From the NCBI GenBank assembly GCA_012519885.1, contig JAAYPI010000053.1, positions 1 through 64,000 on the forward strand: a stretch of 64,000 bases of DNA. The letters run 5' to 3'. Of the stretch, positions 17,053 to 25,002 are shown piece by piece. Made by a program: the position numbers and the translations under genes. Origin of the DNA: Bacteroidales bacterium (GTDB lineage Bacteria; Bacteroidota; Bacteroidia; Bacteroidales; Paludibacteraceae). Below the pieces are notes generated by a model. It did no database searches and had not been told where the DNA came from. It worked only from the letters and a program-made list of their open reading frames with translations. Position 1 is the first letter of the stretch, and every line of letters begins with the position of its first letter.

Positions 17053-18069
17053 TTAAGAATATAAGTTTTTATTTTTAAAAATTATCCAAATAATAATCGG
17101 AGCCCCAATAATAGCACTTACAGAGTTTATTGGTAAGGTGTATTCACTCCCAGGTAATTGAGAAACGATATCGCACATTAATAATAGTATGGCTCCACCC
17201 AATATACTGCCAGGTAAAATAATTCTGTGGTCAGAACTTCTAAATATCCCTCTTATAATATGTGGTACAGCCACACCTATAAAGGCTATAGGACCAGTAA
17301 AAGCGGTTGCAGCTCCTGCCAGTAAACAGGTAACTAATATGATGATAAACCGCAATCTAAAAACAGTAACTCCAATACTTTTTGCATAATTCTCTCCAAG
17401 TAATAATGCGTTTAATTGTTTTGGTAATAGTAAAGAAATAAGAAGCCCAGCAAATAACATTGGAAACATAATATACATATACTCCCAACTTACAGCACTT
17501 AAACTGCCCATTGTCCAAATCACAAATATTTTTAGAGCATCTGGGTTTGTAATACTTTGCAATACATTTACCAATGCACCCGTAATACTACCAAACATCA
17601 TCCCTACAATTAATAATGAAACGGTATCGTTGATGCGTGTTGAAAATAACAGTACCAGCATTAAAATAAGTAAAGCTCCTATTATAGCTGCAAAAATCTG
17701 CCCCCAACCACTCGTTACCATAAAAATTGGTATCCACGATGCACCTGAAGCCATAATCAATAAAGCCACTCCCAAACTTGCTCCAGAGCTTATACCCAAC
17801 ACATAGGGACCTGCTAAAGGATTTTTAAACAGAGTTTGCATTAATAATCCAGAAACAGCTAAAGACGACCCTACTAACGTAGCAGTGAGGGCTTTCGGTA
17901 ATCGAAACTGCCAAATGATTTCGCTGTATCCATCGTGATGATTGGTCAAGATTACAGAAAATATTTTTTGTATAGGTATCTGAATACTTCCCAAAAGTAT
18001 ATCCATAAGAAAAACAAATACCAATATCATAAGTAATAGCAAAAATATAATTGTTGTACGAAGTGGCAT
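17053..18069 (-). CDS. FecCD/BtuC-type ABC transporter permease
   Basis: A 338-residue, highly hydrophobic protein with about ten transmembrane helices and the FecCD signature segments: IIWQFRLPKALTATLVGSSL, LAGPYVLGISSGASLGVALL, and the coupling region FTGPIAFIGVAVPHIIRGIF. It forms the inner-membrane pore for ferric siderophore, heme or cobalamin uptake. It lies 8 bp after the substrate-binding lipoprotein and 3 bp before the ATPase on the minus strand, a complete importer in one operon. Confidence 0.94.
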   Translation of the reverse strand: MPLRTTIIFLLLLMILVFVFLMDILLGSIQIPIQKIFSVILTNHHDGYSEIIWQFRLPKALTATLVGSSLAVSGLLMQTLFKNPLAGPYVLGISSGASLGVALLIMASGASWIPIFMVTSGWGQIFAAIIGALLILMLVLLFSTRINDTVSLLIVGMMFGSITGALVNVLQSITNPDALKIFVIWTMGSLSAVSWEYMYIMFPMLFAGLLISLLLPKQLNALLLGENYAKSIGVTVFRLRFIIILVTCLLAGAATAFTGPIAFIGVAVPHIIRGIFRSSDHRIILPGSILGGAILLLMCDIVSQLPGSEYTLPINSVSAIIGAPIIIWIIFKNKNLYS

Positions 18070-18077
18070 GAATGTAT

Positions 18078-19220
18078 TTATTCTAATCGGTTTATATAAA
18101 ATAATTCATAATCAGGTAATAAATTAGGATGAAGAACTTTTATTAAATCTTTTAATAAAATATCTGGACGTGCAATTGCTGATTCCCAATAATCATTTCC
18201 ACCACTAGGTGTAGTACGTTTGCTATAATTATATACTTGTTTGTTTTTATAGGCATCAAATAGCATGAGCCTGCTATCCATTTGAACTAATTCATGCAAT
18301 GAGTTTGCGTTTGACCCTAACCATATATCACAATGTCGCAAATCTTTCATTGCCACTTCAAAGCTCAAAGGTAAACTACCCGAACTCGAATCTTTTGCAA
18401 ACACATAATCCCCTCCAGCATCATAATATAATTTACCCATAAAACTATTGCCCCCAGGTAAATACCATGTGCCTTTAAAACTATTGCCAGATGCTATGCT
18501 AGGCTTAGAAGGTACAGTTTGTGCCAGGGCTAACAATTCTTTATAGTTTTTTTCTACTTGTTGAAAGAGGCTGTCTGCTATTTCTTCTTGTTTGTAAAAT
18601 GCCGCTATAAATTTAATCCACTCTGCCCTGCCTAAACTGGAGGCTTCCATCCATTCAATATTTACAATGATTGGAATATGTGTAGTTTCTAATCGTAGGT
18701 GTGAATCACTCATCTGATTATAGCCAGTTACCATAATAGCATTAGGCTTTTTTATCAAAATTTTTTCTATGTTCATCGCAAACGCATCACCCATATTTTC
18801 TATTTTACCATTTGCTACACGTTGTCTAATAATAGGATTAAATACAAGTTCAGGAGAACTAATTCCTACAATGCTTTCAAGTTCGTTTAGCATACAGATA
18901 AATTCAATATGACTACACGAGTTGACAACAAGGGTATGTATTGGAATTTGTATTTTAATTCCATTGTCAGGAGTTGTAGTTGATATATTTTCTACCAAAT
19001 AATATGTTTGTAAGATGGTGTTCTGTTGCCAAGGATTATACACAATTACGCGTGTATAGGTTTCAAAATGATCAATAGAAAAATTTGTTGCATAGGAAAT
19101 AGGAACAGAACGAATGGGTGTAGTGCTATCTAGGGAGTCTTGTTTCTGTTGTTTTGTGCAACCCGTCGCAGTATAACAAATTACGAAAAAAATAAGTGTG
19201 TAAAAAAAAATATTCCTCAT
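18078..19220 (-). CDS. BtuF/FepB-like substrate-binding lipoprotein
   Basis: About 380 residues with a signal peptide and lipobox ATGC (Cys at ~21 from the chosen start at 19220; an ATG six codons upstream is also possible). The body follows the periplasmic_binding_2 family: a region reading IEFICMLNELESIVGISSPE, a middle KKPNAIMVTGYNQMS, and C-terminal DIWLGSN. These proteins capture ferric siderophore, heme or cobalamin for a FecCD-type permease. The first gene of the importer operon, with a candidate promoter box at 19240-19247. A lipid anchor is normal in Bacteroidetes. The ligand is not predictable. Confidence 0.9.
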   Translation of the reverse strand: MRNIFFYTLIFFVICYTATGCTKQQKQDSLDSTTPIRSVPISYATNFSIDHFETYTRVIVYNPWQQNTILQTYYLVENISTTTPDNGIKIQIPIHTLVVNSCSHIEFICMLNELESIVGISSPELVFNPIIRQRVANGKIENMGDAFAMNIEKILIKKPNAIMVTGYNQMSDSHLRLETTHIPIIVNIEWMEASSLGRAEWIKFIAAFYKQEEIADSLFQQVEKNYKELLALAQTVPSKPSIASGNSFKGTWYLPGGNSFMGKLYYDAGGDYVFAKDSSSGSLPLSFEVAMKDLRHCDIWLGSNANSLHELVQMDSRLMLFDAYKNKQVYNYSKRTTPSGGNDYWESAIARPDILLKDLIKVLHPNLLPDYELFYINRLE

Positions 19221-19239
19221 CAATGCATAAATTAGCATA

Positions 19240-19247
19240 CAAAGTTA
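19240..19247 (-). promoter_or_regulatory. Candidate -7 box for the ABC importer operon
   Basis: On the minus strand this reads TAACTTTG, a match to TAnnTTTG, about 20 bp before the lipoprotein start. No well-spaced TTTG -33 element is present (the nearest are 11 and 26 bp away), so support is partial. A partly palindromic AT-rich stretch (19223-19238) follows and could bind a regulator. Confidence 0.4.
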
Positions 19248-19364
19248 CACTTTTTTATCAAATCTTATTTTTACAACTGAATTTTTCTTGTTTTTACGTC
19301 TGGTATATCTATTTAAATGTCATAAAAATTTGGTTATATAGATAAAAAATGCGAAATTTGCACC

Positions 19365-19480
19365 CGCTTATAAGAACAAAACACGCTTATAAGACTTGAG
19401 TATTGAATCATTCAGGCTTTTTGTTGATAAATTCTTGAATGTTTCTTTTGTTATGTGCAAAAAAAGTATTTTCTTTGCAC
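19365..19480 (+). promoter_or_regulatory. Leader region of the L28 operon with direct repeats and a hairpin
   Basis: The 294-bp gap before rpmB holds two 11-bp direct repeats CGCTTATAAGA (19365-19375 and 19384-19394), each with the palindrome CTTATAAG. Further down, GTGCAAA (19455-19461) pairs with TTTGCAC (19474-19480) 34 bp before the rpmB start. These could be a regulator site and a leader hairpin controlling ribosomal protein synthesis. No known leader family was recognised; this is pattern only. Confidence 0.35.
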
Positions 19481-19514
19481 TCTATTTTTAAAAACAACAA
19501 TTAAGGATACAGCG

Positions 19515-19748
19515 ATGTCAAAAATTTGTCAAATTACAGGAAAAAGTGCCATGGTTGGCAACAATGTTTCTCACTCAAAGAGAAGAACAAAAAGAACATT
19601 CGATATTAACCTTTTTACAAAAAAGTTTTATTGGGTTGAACAAGATGCGTGGATTAGCCTTAAAATTTCAGCTAACGGACTTCGTGTAATAAACAAGCTA
19701 GGTTTAAATGCTGCAATTAAAAGAGCTGCTGAAAAAGGTTATTTATAA
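19515..19748 (+). CDS. rpmB: 50S ribosomal protein L28
   Basis: A 77-residue protein beginning [17 protein letters not shown] with the L28 core [16 protein letters not shown] and RVINKLG. The start at 19515 matches the family; a longer frame from 19455 would add 20 unrelated residues. It has a single cysteine near the N-terminus, so it is the zinc-free form of L28. It heads a small ribosomal operon with L33 and the DUF4295 protein. Confidence 0.97.
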   Translation: MSKICQITGKSAMVGNNVSHSKRRTKRTFDINLFTKKFYWVEQDAWISLKISANGLRVINKLGLNAAIKRAAEKGYL

Positions 19749-19769
19749 TAAATATAGGGAGATACGAAA

Positions 19770-19958
19770 ATGGCAAAAAAAGCAAAAGGAAATAGAATAC
19801 AAGTTATTCTTGAATGCACCGAGCACAAAACTAGTGGTATGCCCGGAACTTCTCGTTACATTTCAACTAAGAACAGAAAAAATACAACTGAAAGATTAGA
19901 ATTAAAAAAATATAATCCAATCTTGAAGAAAGTTACAGTACATAAAGAAATTAAATAA
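19770..19958 (+). CDS. rpmG: 50S ribosomal protein L33
   Basis: A 62-residue protein with the L33 core [37 protein letters not shown]. The CxxC pairs of the zinc-binding form are absent (only one Cys remains), so this is the zinc-independent type. It lies 21 bp after rpmB and 12 bp before the DUF4295 gene. Confidence 0.97.
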   Translation: MAKKAKGNRIQVILECTEHKTSGMPGTSRYISTKNRKNTTERLELKKYNPILKKVTVHKEIK

Positions 19959-19970
19959 ATAGTATAAGTC

Positions 19971-20123
19971 ATGGCAAAGAAAACGGTTGCGTCTCTTAAA
20001 AAAACAGATGGACGTGCATACGCAAAAGTGATTAAAATGGTAAAATCTCCCAAAACAGGAGCTTATATCTTTGAAGAAGATATCGTTTTAAATGACAAAG
20101 TGAAAGATTTTTTTGGCAATTAA
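19971..20123 (+). CDS. DUF4295 small basic protein (ribosome-associated family)
   Basis: A 50-residue frame from ATG 19971 to TAA 20121-20123, starting MAKKTVASLKKTDGRAYAKV and ending VKDFFGN. It is rich in Lys and matches the DUF4295 family that is found next to L28/L33 across Bacteroidetes. The tight linkage and basic composition indicate a ribosomal or ribosome-associated role; my recollection that it is a phylum-specific 50S component was not checked. A strong terminator follows at 20144. Confidence 0.9.
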   Translation: MAKKTVASLKKTDGRAYAKVIKMVKSPKTGAYIFEEDIVLNDKVKDFFGN

Positions 20124-20143
20124 GCTAATTTAAACCATATTTC

Positions 20144-20180
20144 AATAACCTCTTAAGTTTTTGCTTGAGAGGTTATTTTG
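20144..20180 (+). terminator. Terminator of the rpmB-rpmG-DUF4295 operon
   Basis: AATAACCTCTTAAG (20144-20157) pairs with CTTGAGAGGTTATT (20164-20177) over 14 bp with one G-U pair and a six-base loop, followed by a short T-rich tail. Confidence 0.8.
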
Positions 20181-20209
20181 TATATATAGGTATATTTTTT
20201 GTATCTTTG
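20177..20209 (+). promoter_or_regulatory. Predicted promoter for ftsY-rimO
   Basis: TTTG at 20177-20180, 21 bp spacer, TATCTTTG at 20202-20209 (TAnnTTTG consensus). The predicted transcript starts near 20216, about 48 bp before the ftsY ATG at 20264. This also shows why an upstream in-frame start at 20165 is wrong: it would lie before the promoter. Confidence 0.6.
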
Positions 20210-20263
20210 TCTATCCAATTTTTGTTTCACAGCAATTCGTACATTTATAACTATCAAAATAAT

Positions 20264-21208
20264 ATGGGCTTATTTAGTTTTTTTTCAAAAGATAAAAAAG
20301 AAACCTTAGATAAAGGCTTAGCAAAAACAAAAGAAAGTGTTTTCTCAAAAATTACACGTGCTGTTGTTGGTAAATCAAAGGTTGACGACGAGGTATTAGA
20401 TAATTTAGAGGAAGCTTTGCTTGCATCTGATGTGGGAGTAGAAACTACATTACGTATAATTGAGCGTATTGAAAAAAGGGTGGCTGACGATAAATATATG
20501 AATACTGATGAATTAAATGGTATTTTGAAACAAGAAATTATTGATTTATTGGCAGAAAATAATACTGATTTTTTACAAGATACGAATGAAGAAGGTAAAC
20601 CATATGTGATAATGGTGGTGGGAGTAAATGGTGTAGGTAAAACCACCACAATAGGCAAACTTGCTTATCAATTTAAGCAAGCAGGTAAGTCAGTTTACTT
20701 AGGTGCTGCTGATACTTTTAGAGCAGCTGCGGTTGAGCAATTATGCATATGGGGAGAACGGGTAAATGTGCCTGTTATAAAGCAAAAAATGGGGGCAGAC
20801 CCCGCCTCTGTTGCTTTTGATACTATATCGTCAGCTAAGGCAAATAATGCTGATGTTGTGATAATTGATACTGCTGGTCGTTTGCATAACAAAGTGAATT
20901 TGATGCACGAATTATCTAAAATTAAAAATGTGATGCAAAAAGTAATTCCAACAGCACCTCATGAGGTATTGTTAGTGCTTGATGGTTCTACTGGACAGAA
21001 TGCTTTTGAGCAAGCAAAACAATTTACAAAAGCTACACAGATAACTGCTTTGGCTATCACAAAATTAGACGGAACAGCCAAAGGCGGAGTTGTTATAGGA
21101 ATTTCTGATCAATTTAAGATACCTGTTAAATATATTGGATTGGGTGAAAAAATGGAAGACTTGCAATTGTTTGACAAAACGGCTTTTGTACAATCTTTAT
21201 TAGGATAA
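20264..21208 (+). CDS. ftsY: Signal recognition particle receptor FtsY
   Basis: A 314-residue SRP GTPase starting MGLFSFFSKDKKETL. It has the helical N domain (~15-95), the G1 loop GVNGVGKTTTIGKLA, the insertion-box region GAADTFRAAAVEQL, DTAGR, and TKLDGTAKGG, with C-terminal GLGEKMEDLQLFD. FtsY receives ribosomes bound to SRP at the membrane for co-translational insertion. The acidic A domain of E. coli FtsY is missing, as is usual outside Proteobacteria. rimO follows after 6 bp. Confidence 0.97.
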   Translation: MGLFSFFSKDKKETLDKGLAKTKESVFSKITRAVVGKSKVDDEVLDNLEEALLASDVGVETTLRIIERIEKRVADDKYMNTDELNGILKQEIIDLLAENNTDFLQDTNEEGKPYVIMVVGVNGVGKTTTIGKLAYQFKQAGKSVYLGAADTFRAAAVEQLCIWGERVNVPVIKQKMGADPASVAFDTISSAKANNADVVIIDTAGRLHNKVNLMHELSKIKNVMQKVIPTAPHEVLLVLDGSTGQNAFEQAKQFTKATQITALAITKLDGTAKGGVVIGISDQFKIPVKYIGLGEKMEDLQLFDKTAFVQSLLG

Positions 21209-21214
21209 TTTGCG

Positions 21215-22516
21215 ATGAAAAAAAATCATATTGATCTTATTACCTTAGGTTGTTCAAAAAATTTAGTTGATACAGAAAAATTAATGTATCAACTAAAAGT
21301 GGCAGGTTATACGGTAGCTCATGATGCTGAAAATCCAACTGGAGAGATTGTTGTAATTAATACTTGTGGATTTATTGGAGACGCCAAAGAAGAAAGTATT
21401 GATATGATTCTGGCTTTTGCGGAAAAGAAAAAAAAACGGCAAATAAACAAATTATTCGTAATGGGTTGTCTTTCACAACGTTATTTACAAGAATTGGCTA
21501 TAGAGATTCCAGAAGTAGATAAATTTTACGGAAAATTTAATTATACAGATTTACTCAAAGAATTGGGCAAAGAGTATCGGTTCGATTGTAGCTTGCAACG
21601 TACCATCACTACGCCCATGCATTATTCATATATCAAGATATCAGAAGGATGTAATCGCACGTGCTCTTATTGTGCGATACCTTTGATAACCGGCAAACAC
21701 CAAAGTCGAAAAATAGAAGATATCGAAGAGGAGGTACGGTGGTTAGTAAAGCAAGGCGTAAAAGAATTTCAATTAATAGCACAAGATTTATCTTATTATG
21801 GTCTTGATAATTACAAAAAACACAAATTAGCTGAATTGACAAATCGGTTAGCTGATATAGATGGTGTAAAATGGTTACGTTTACATTATTTATATCCCGT
21901 TGATTTTCCGATGGATGTGCTGAACGTAATGAGGGAGCGAGATAATGTGTGCAATTATCTAGATATTGCACTACAGCATATCTCAGATAATATGTTGAAA
22001 AAAATGAGAAGAGGAATATCTTCTCAACAAACCTACGATTTGATTCGCCAAATTCGAGAACAAGTGCCAGGTATTCATATTCGTACAACCATGTTATTGG
22101 GTCATCCTGGAGAAACGGACGAAGATGTAGAAGCTCTCAAGGAGTGTGTTAGAACTATGCGTTTTGAGCGGTTAGGAGCATTTGCTTATTCAGATGAAGA
22201 AGCTACTTATTCTAACAAACATTACGTAGATAACATTCCTTATGAAATAAAACAACAACGTGTTGACGAAATAATGAAAATCCAACAACAGATATCTTTG
22301 GAGCATAATCAAGCTAAAATTGGTAAAAATTTCAAGGTAATAGTGGATAGTTTGCAAGGAGACTACTATGTGGCACGTTCTGAATATGATTCTCCAGAGG
22401 TAGATATGGAAATTTTACTTAAAGCAGAGAAAAACCACCTTCAAATAGGAGAATTTTATACTGCAACAATCATTGGGGCAGAAGAATTTGATTTGTATGC
22501 TGAAATAATAAAATAA
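21215..22516 (+). CDS. rimO: Ribosomal protein S12 methylthiotransferase RimO
   Basis: A 433-residue radical-SAM enzyme. The N-terminal UPF0004 domain carries cysteines in TLGCSKN, NTCGFI and MGCLSQR; the radical-SAM cluster is CNRTCSYC in SEGCNRTCSYCAIP; a C-terminal TRAM domain (~370-433) closes the protein. The segment following the cluster (LITGKHQSRKIEDI) distinguishes RimO from the tRNA enzyme MiaB. It methylthiolates an aspartate of S12. Six bp after ftsY, same transcript. Confidence 0.95.
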   Translation: MKKNHIDLITLGCSKNLVDTEKLMYQLKVAGYTVAHDAENPTGEIVVINTCGFIGDAKEESIDMILAFAEKKKKRQINKLFVMGCLSQRYLQELAIEIPEVDKFYGKFNYTDLLKELGKEYRFDCSLQRTITTPMHYSYIKISEGCNRTCSYCAIPLITGKHQSRKIEDIEEEVRWLVKQGVKEFQLIAQDLSYYGLDNYKKHKLAELTNRLADIDGVKWLRLHYLYPVDFPMDVLNVMRERDNVCNYLDIALQHISDNMLKKMRRGISSQQTYDLIRQIREQVPGIHIRTTMLLGHPGETDEDVEALKECVRTMRFERLGAFAYSDEEATYSNKHYVDNIPYEIKQQRVDEIMKIQQQISLEHNQAKIGKNFKVIVDSLQGDYYVARSEYDSPEVDMEILLKAEKNHLQIGEFYTATIIGAEEFDLYAEIIK

Positions 22517-22521
22517 ATCTG

Positions 22522-22529
22522 TATATTTG
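22522..22529 (+). promoter_or_regulatory. Candidate -7 box before the HU-like gene
   Basis: TATATTTG at 22522-22529 fits TAnnTTTG, 24 bp before the GTG start at 22554. The nearest TTTG (22492-22495) is 26 bp upstream, longer than the normal spacing, so this is a weak call. Confidence 0.35.
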
Positions 22530-22553
22530 TCGTTGTCTTAAAACTATATTACT

Positions 22554-22847
22554 GTGAATAATAAAGAATTAATCAGCGAATTGTCTAAACGTTTACGTGT
22601 GTCGCAAAATGACATAAGTAATTTGTTGGCATCTACCGTTAGTGCTTTTTCTACTGCATTTCAGCAAGGAAATGATGTTTCATTACAAGGGTTTGGTATA
22701 TTTCAAATAAGAAAAAAGAACGAACGAATTATTGTCAACCCGTCTACTAATGTTCGACAGATTGTGCCACCAAAATTAACAGTGATTTTTAAAATGAGTA
22801 ACACATACAAAGAAAAAATTAAAAACATAATACCTCATGGAAAATAA
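22554..22847 (+). CDS. HU-like DNA-binding protein
   Basis: A 97-residue single HU domain: helical N-terminus (NNKELISELSKRLRVSQNDI), the turn VSLQGFGIFQIRKK, and the DNA-binding arm NERIIVNPSTNVRQIVPPKLTVIFKMS. It starts with GTG; no better ATG is available. HU proteins bend and compact DNA. It overlaps the following HU-LysM gene by 11 bp, so the two are probably made together and might pair as heterodimers. It is more divergent from E. coli HU than the ordinary Bacteroidetes HU. Confidence 0.88.
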   Translation: MNNKELISELSKRLRVSQNDISNLLASTVSAFSTAFQQGNDVSLQGFGIFQIRKKNERIIVNPSTNVRQIVPPKLTVIFKMSNTYKEKIKNIIPHGK

Positions 22848-23847
22848 AAAACAATCCATACAGGAATTAGTCGATATCATTGCCACTCAAACAAATTTCA
22901 CAAAAAAGAATTCAGAAGAATTTTTAAAAGAATTTGTTCATGTATTGCAAGAATATCTTGAAAAAGATGGTTTTGTAAAAGTGAAAGGTTTGGGTACTTT
23001 TAAATTAGTAAAAAACGAAGAGCGAAAAAGTGTAAATGTAACAACGGGAGAAGCAATTATCATCCCTGCACATAACAAAGTTTCCTTTATCCCAGATAAT
23101 GCTATAAAAGAAGCCGTAAATAAGCCTTATGCACATCTTGAAACAATTACTGTTGATGATGATACAAAAAATAGTACTATTGATGCTCAACCTGATAATA
23201 CTGTTAGAGAAGAAAAGTCCATACAGGATGAGGCAAAAAATAATAGTATTCCCAATAACACCGTAATTCAACAAGAGGAACCCTCAAATAATAGCAAAAA
23301 AACAAAGAAAAATAAAAAGAAAAATCCTGTTGCTATCGTTATTTTATTACTCCTTTTTCATGTAGCCATGGCAGTTTCATTTTATTTTTACAAAACTGAA
23401 ATCGTGTCCTTTTTTCAACGGGCGGTAACTATTGAAGAAAATAACCTTCCTCAAGCTACTATTATAGACAATCAACTTTCTCCAGTTAGCATAGTAGCTG
23501 ATACGGTTGTAGTAGTTGAAACAGATAGTATGCCAGATACCACAAACATACAACAACCTGATGAAATAATAGCAACTTATACACCAGAGCTTGCTCAAAA
23601 TGCTCCAATCAAGGAGTATATTACAGTAAATGAAGGAAGTCGGTTAACATGGATAGCTTATAAAGCCTATGGGCATAAAGCTTTTTGGGTTTATATTTAT
23701 GATGCCAATCGTAATCAATTAAAAACTCCCAACGACGTAAAAATTGGGATGGAATTGGCTATCCCAGAATTAGATGCATCGTTGGTTAATCCTAATGACG
23801 AAAATTGTGTTATTAAGGCACTTGAATTAGCTGAAAAATATAAGTAA
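22837..23847 (+). CDS. Membrane-spanning fusion: HU domain, TM helix, LysM-like domain
   Basis: A 336-residue protein with an unusual order. Residues ~5-95 are an HU/IHF-type fold (IQELVDIIATQTNFTKKNSE, KVKGLGTFKLVKNEERKSVN, IIPAHNKVSFIPD). A polar linker rich in Asp, Asn and Lys (~100-165) follows, then a single transmembrane helix (~168-188, NPVAIVILLLLFHVAMAV). The C-terminal part ends in a LysM-like segment (~265-315, YITVNEGSRLTWIAYKAYG and IGMELAIPELD). Topology predicts HU inside and LysM in the periplasm, so it could tie chromosome to peptidoglycan. The fusion is visible; the tethering role is inference. Confidence 0.85.
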   Translation: MENKKQSIQELVDIIATQTNFTKKNSEEFLKEFVHVLQEYLEKDGFVKVKGLGTFKLVKNEERKSVNVTTGEAIIIPAHNKVSFIPDNAIKEAVNKPYAHLETITVDDDTKNSTIDAQPDNTVREEKSIQDEAKNNSIPNNTVIQQEEPSNNSKKTKKNKKKNPVAIVILLLLFHVAMAVSFYFYKTEIVSFFQRAVTIEENNLPQATIIDNQLSPVSIVADTVVVVETDSMPDTTNIQQPDEIIATYTPELAQNAPIKEYITVNEGSRLTWIAYKAYGHKAFWVYIYDANRNQLKTPNDVKIGMELAIPELDASLVNPNDENCVIKALELAEKYK

Positions 23848-23865
23848 TAATAAGATATAGAAAGA

Positions 23866-23895
23866 AAGTCACGCCATGAATGTGTGGCTTTTTTT
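23866..23895 (+). terminator. Terminator after the HU-LysM gene
   Basis: AAGTCAC (23866-23872) pairs with GTGGCTT (23884-23890) with one G-U pair and an 11-base loop, followed by a run of T to 23895. Confidence 0.65.
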
Positions 23896-23988
23896 GTTTA
23901 ACAATTTATCAAGGTTTTTAACAAGGTTTTAAACCAAAAATATCAGAAAATAGTGTAATTTCGTATCCGTATTAAAACAACCCAAAAT

Positions 23989-24984
23989 ATGAGTGAAATA
24001 GTTGATATTAGAGAATTAAATGCACGTATTGAACAGAAAAGTGCTTTTGTGGATGTGTTAACAATTGGAATGAACAAAACAATTGTAGGGCAGAAACATT
24101 TGATAGAATCATTATTGATAGGTTTACTGTCTGATGGACATATCTTGCTTGAAGGGGTTCCTGGTTTAGCCAAAACCTTAGCCATTAAAACACTTGCACA
24201 ATTAATTGATGCTACATACAGTCGCATTCAGTTTACACCAGATTTGTTACCTGCTGACGTAGTGGGTACTATGATTTATAGTCAAAAGAAAGAGCAATTT
24301 GAAGCAAAGAAAGGACCAATTTTTGCTAATTTTATTTTAGCAGACGAAATAAACCGTGCTCCAGCAAAAGTGCAAAGTGCACTACTTGAGGCTATGCAAG
24401 AAAGACAAGTTACGTTGGCTGAAACAACACACAAGCTGCCTTCTCCTTTTTTGGTATTAGCTACTCAAAATCCTATTGAACAAGAAGGAACATACCCTTT
24501 GCCAGAAGCTCAGGTAGATAGATTTATGTTAAAAGTCGTAGTGTCGTATCCTAAAAAAGAAGAAGAAAGATTAATTATTAGACAAAATATTGGACCAGAG
24601 CAAAAAGCCCTTGTCCCTGTGTTAACTATTAAGGATATTCTTGATGCCCGTTCTATTGTAAAGGAGATATATATTGACGAGAAAATTGAAAAATATATTT
24701 TAGATATTGTTTTTGCAACGCGTAATCCAGAAGAGTATGGTCTTGCAAAATTGAAAGACATGATTGCATTTGGCGTTTCGCCACGTGCGTCTATTAATTT
24801 AGCATTAGCAGCTAGGGCATATGCATTTATCAAACATCGTGGATATGTAGTGCCAGAAGATATTCGAGCTGTGTGTTATGATGTATTACGACACAGAATA
24901 GGATTAAGTTATGAAGCAGAAGCAACAAATTTAACTCCTGAAGATATTATTAGCGAAATAATAAATGCAGTTGAGGTACCTTAA
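23989..24984 (+). CDS. moxR: MoxR-family AAA+ ATPase (Bat operon)
   Basis: A 331-residue AAA+ protein. Walker A is GVPGLAKT (~57-64), the family segment RIQFTPDLLPADVVGT follows, Walker B is FILADEINRAPAKVQSALLEAM, and the sensor region ATQNPIEQEGTYPLPEAQVDRF is typical for MoxR. MoxR ATPases act as chaperones for von Willebrand factor A (VWA) proteins, here BatA and BatB. It leads the operon; a near-consensus box TAATTTCG is at 23957-23964. Confidence 0.95.
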   Translation: MSEIVDIRELNARIEQKSAFVDVLTIGMNKTIVGQKHLIESLLIGLLSDGHILLEGVPGLAKTLAIKTLAQLIDATYSRIQFTPDLLPADVVGTMIYSQKKEQFEAKKGPIFANFILADEINRAPAKVQSALLEAMQERQVTLAETTHKLPSPFLVLATQNPIEQEGTYPLPEAQVDRFMLKVVVSYPKKEEERLIIRQNIGPEQKALVPVLTIKDILDARSIVKEIYIDEKIEKYILDIVFATRNPEEYGLAKLKDMIAFGVSPRASINLALAARAYAFIKHRGYVVPEDIRAVCYDVLRHRIGLSYEAEATNLTPEDIISEIINAVEVP

Positions 24985-25002
24985 TCTATCAACATCGAAT
25001 TG

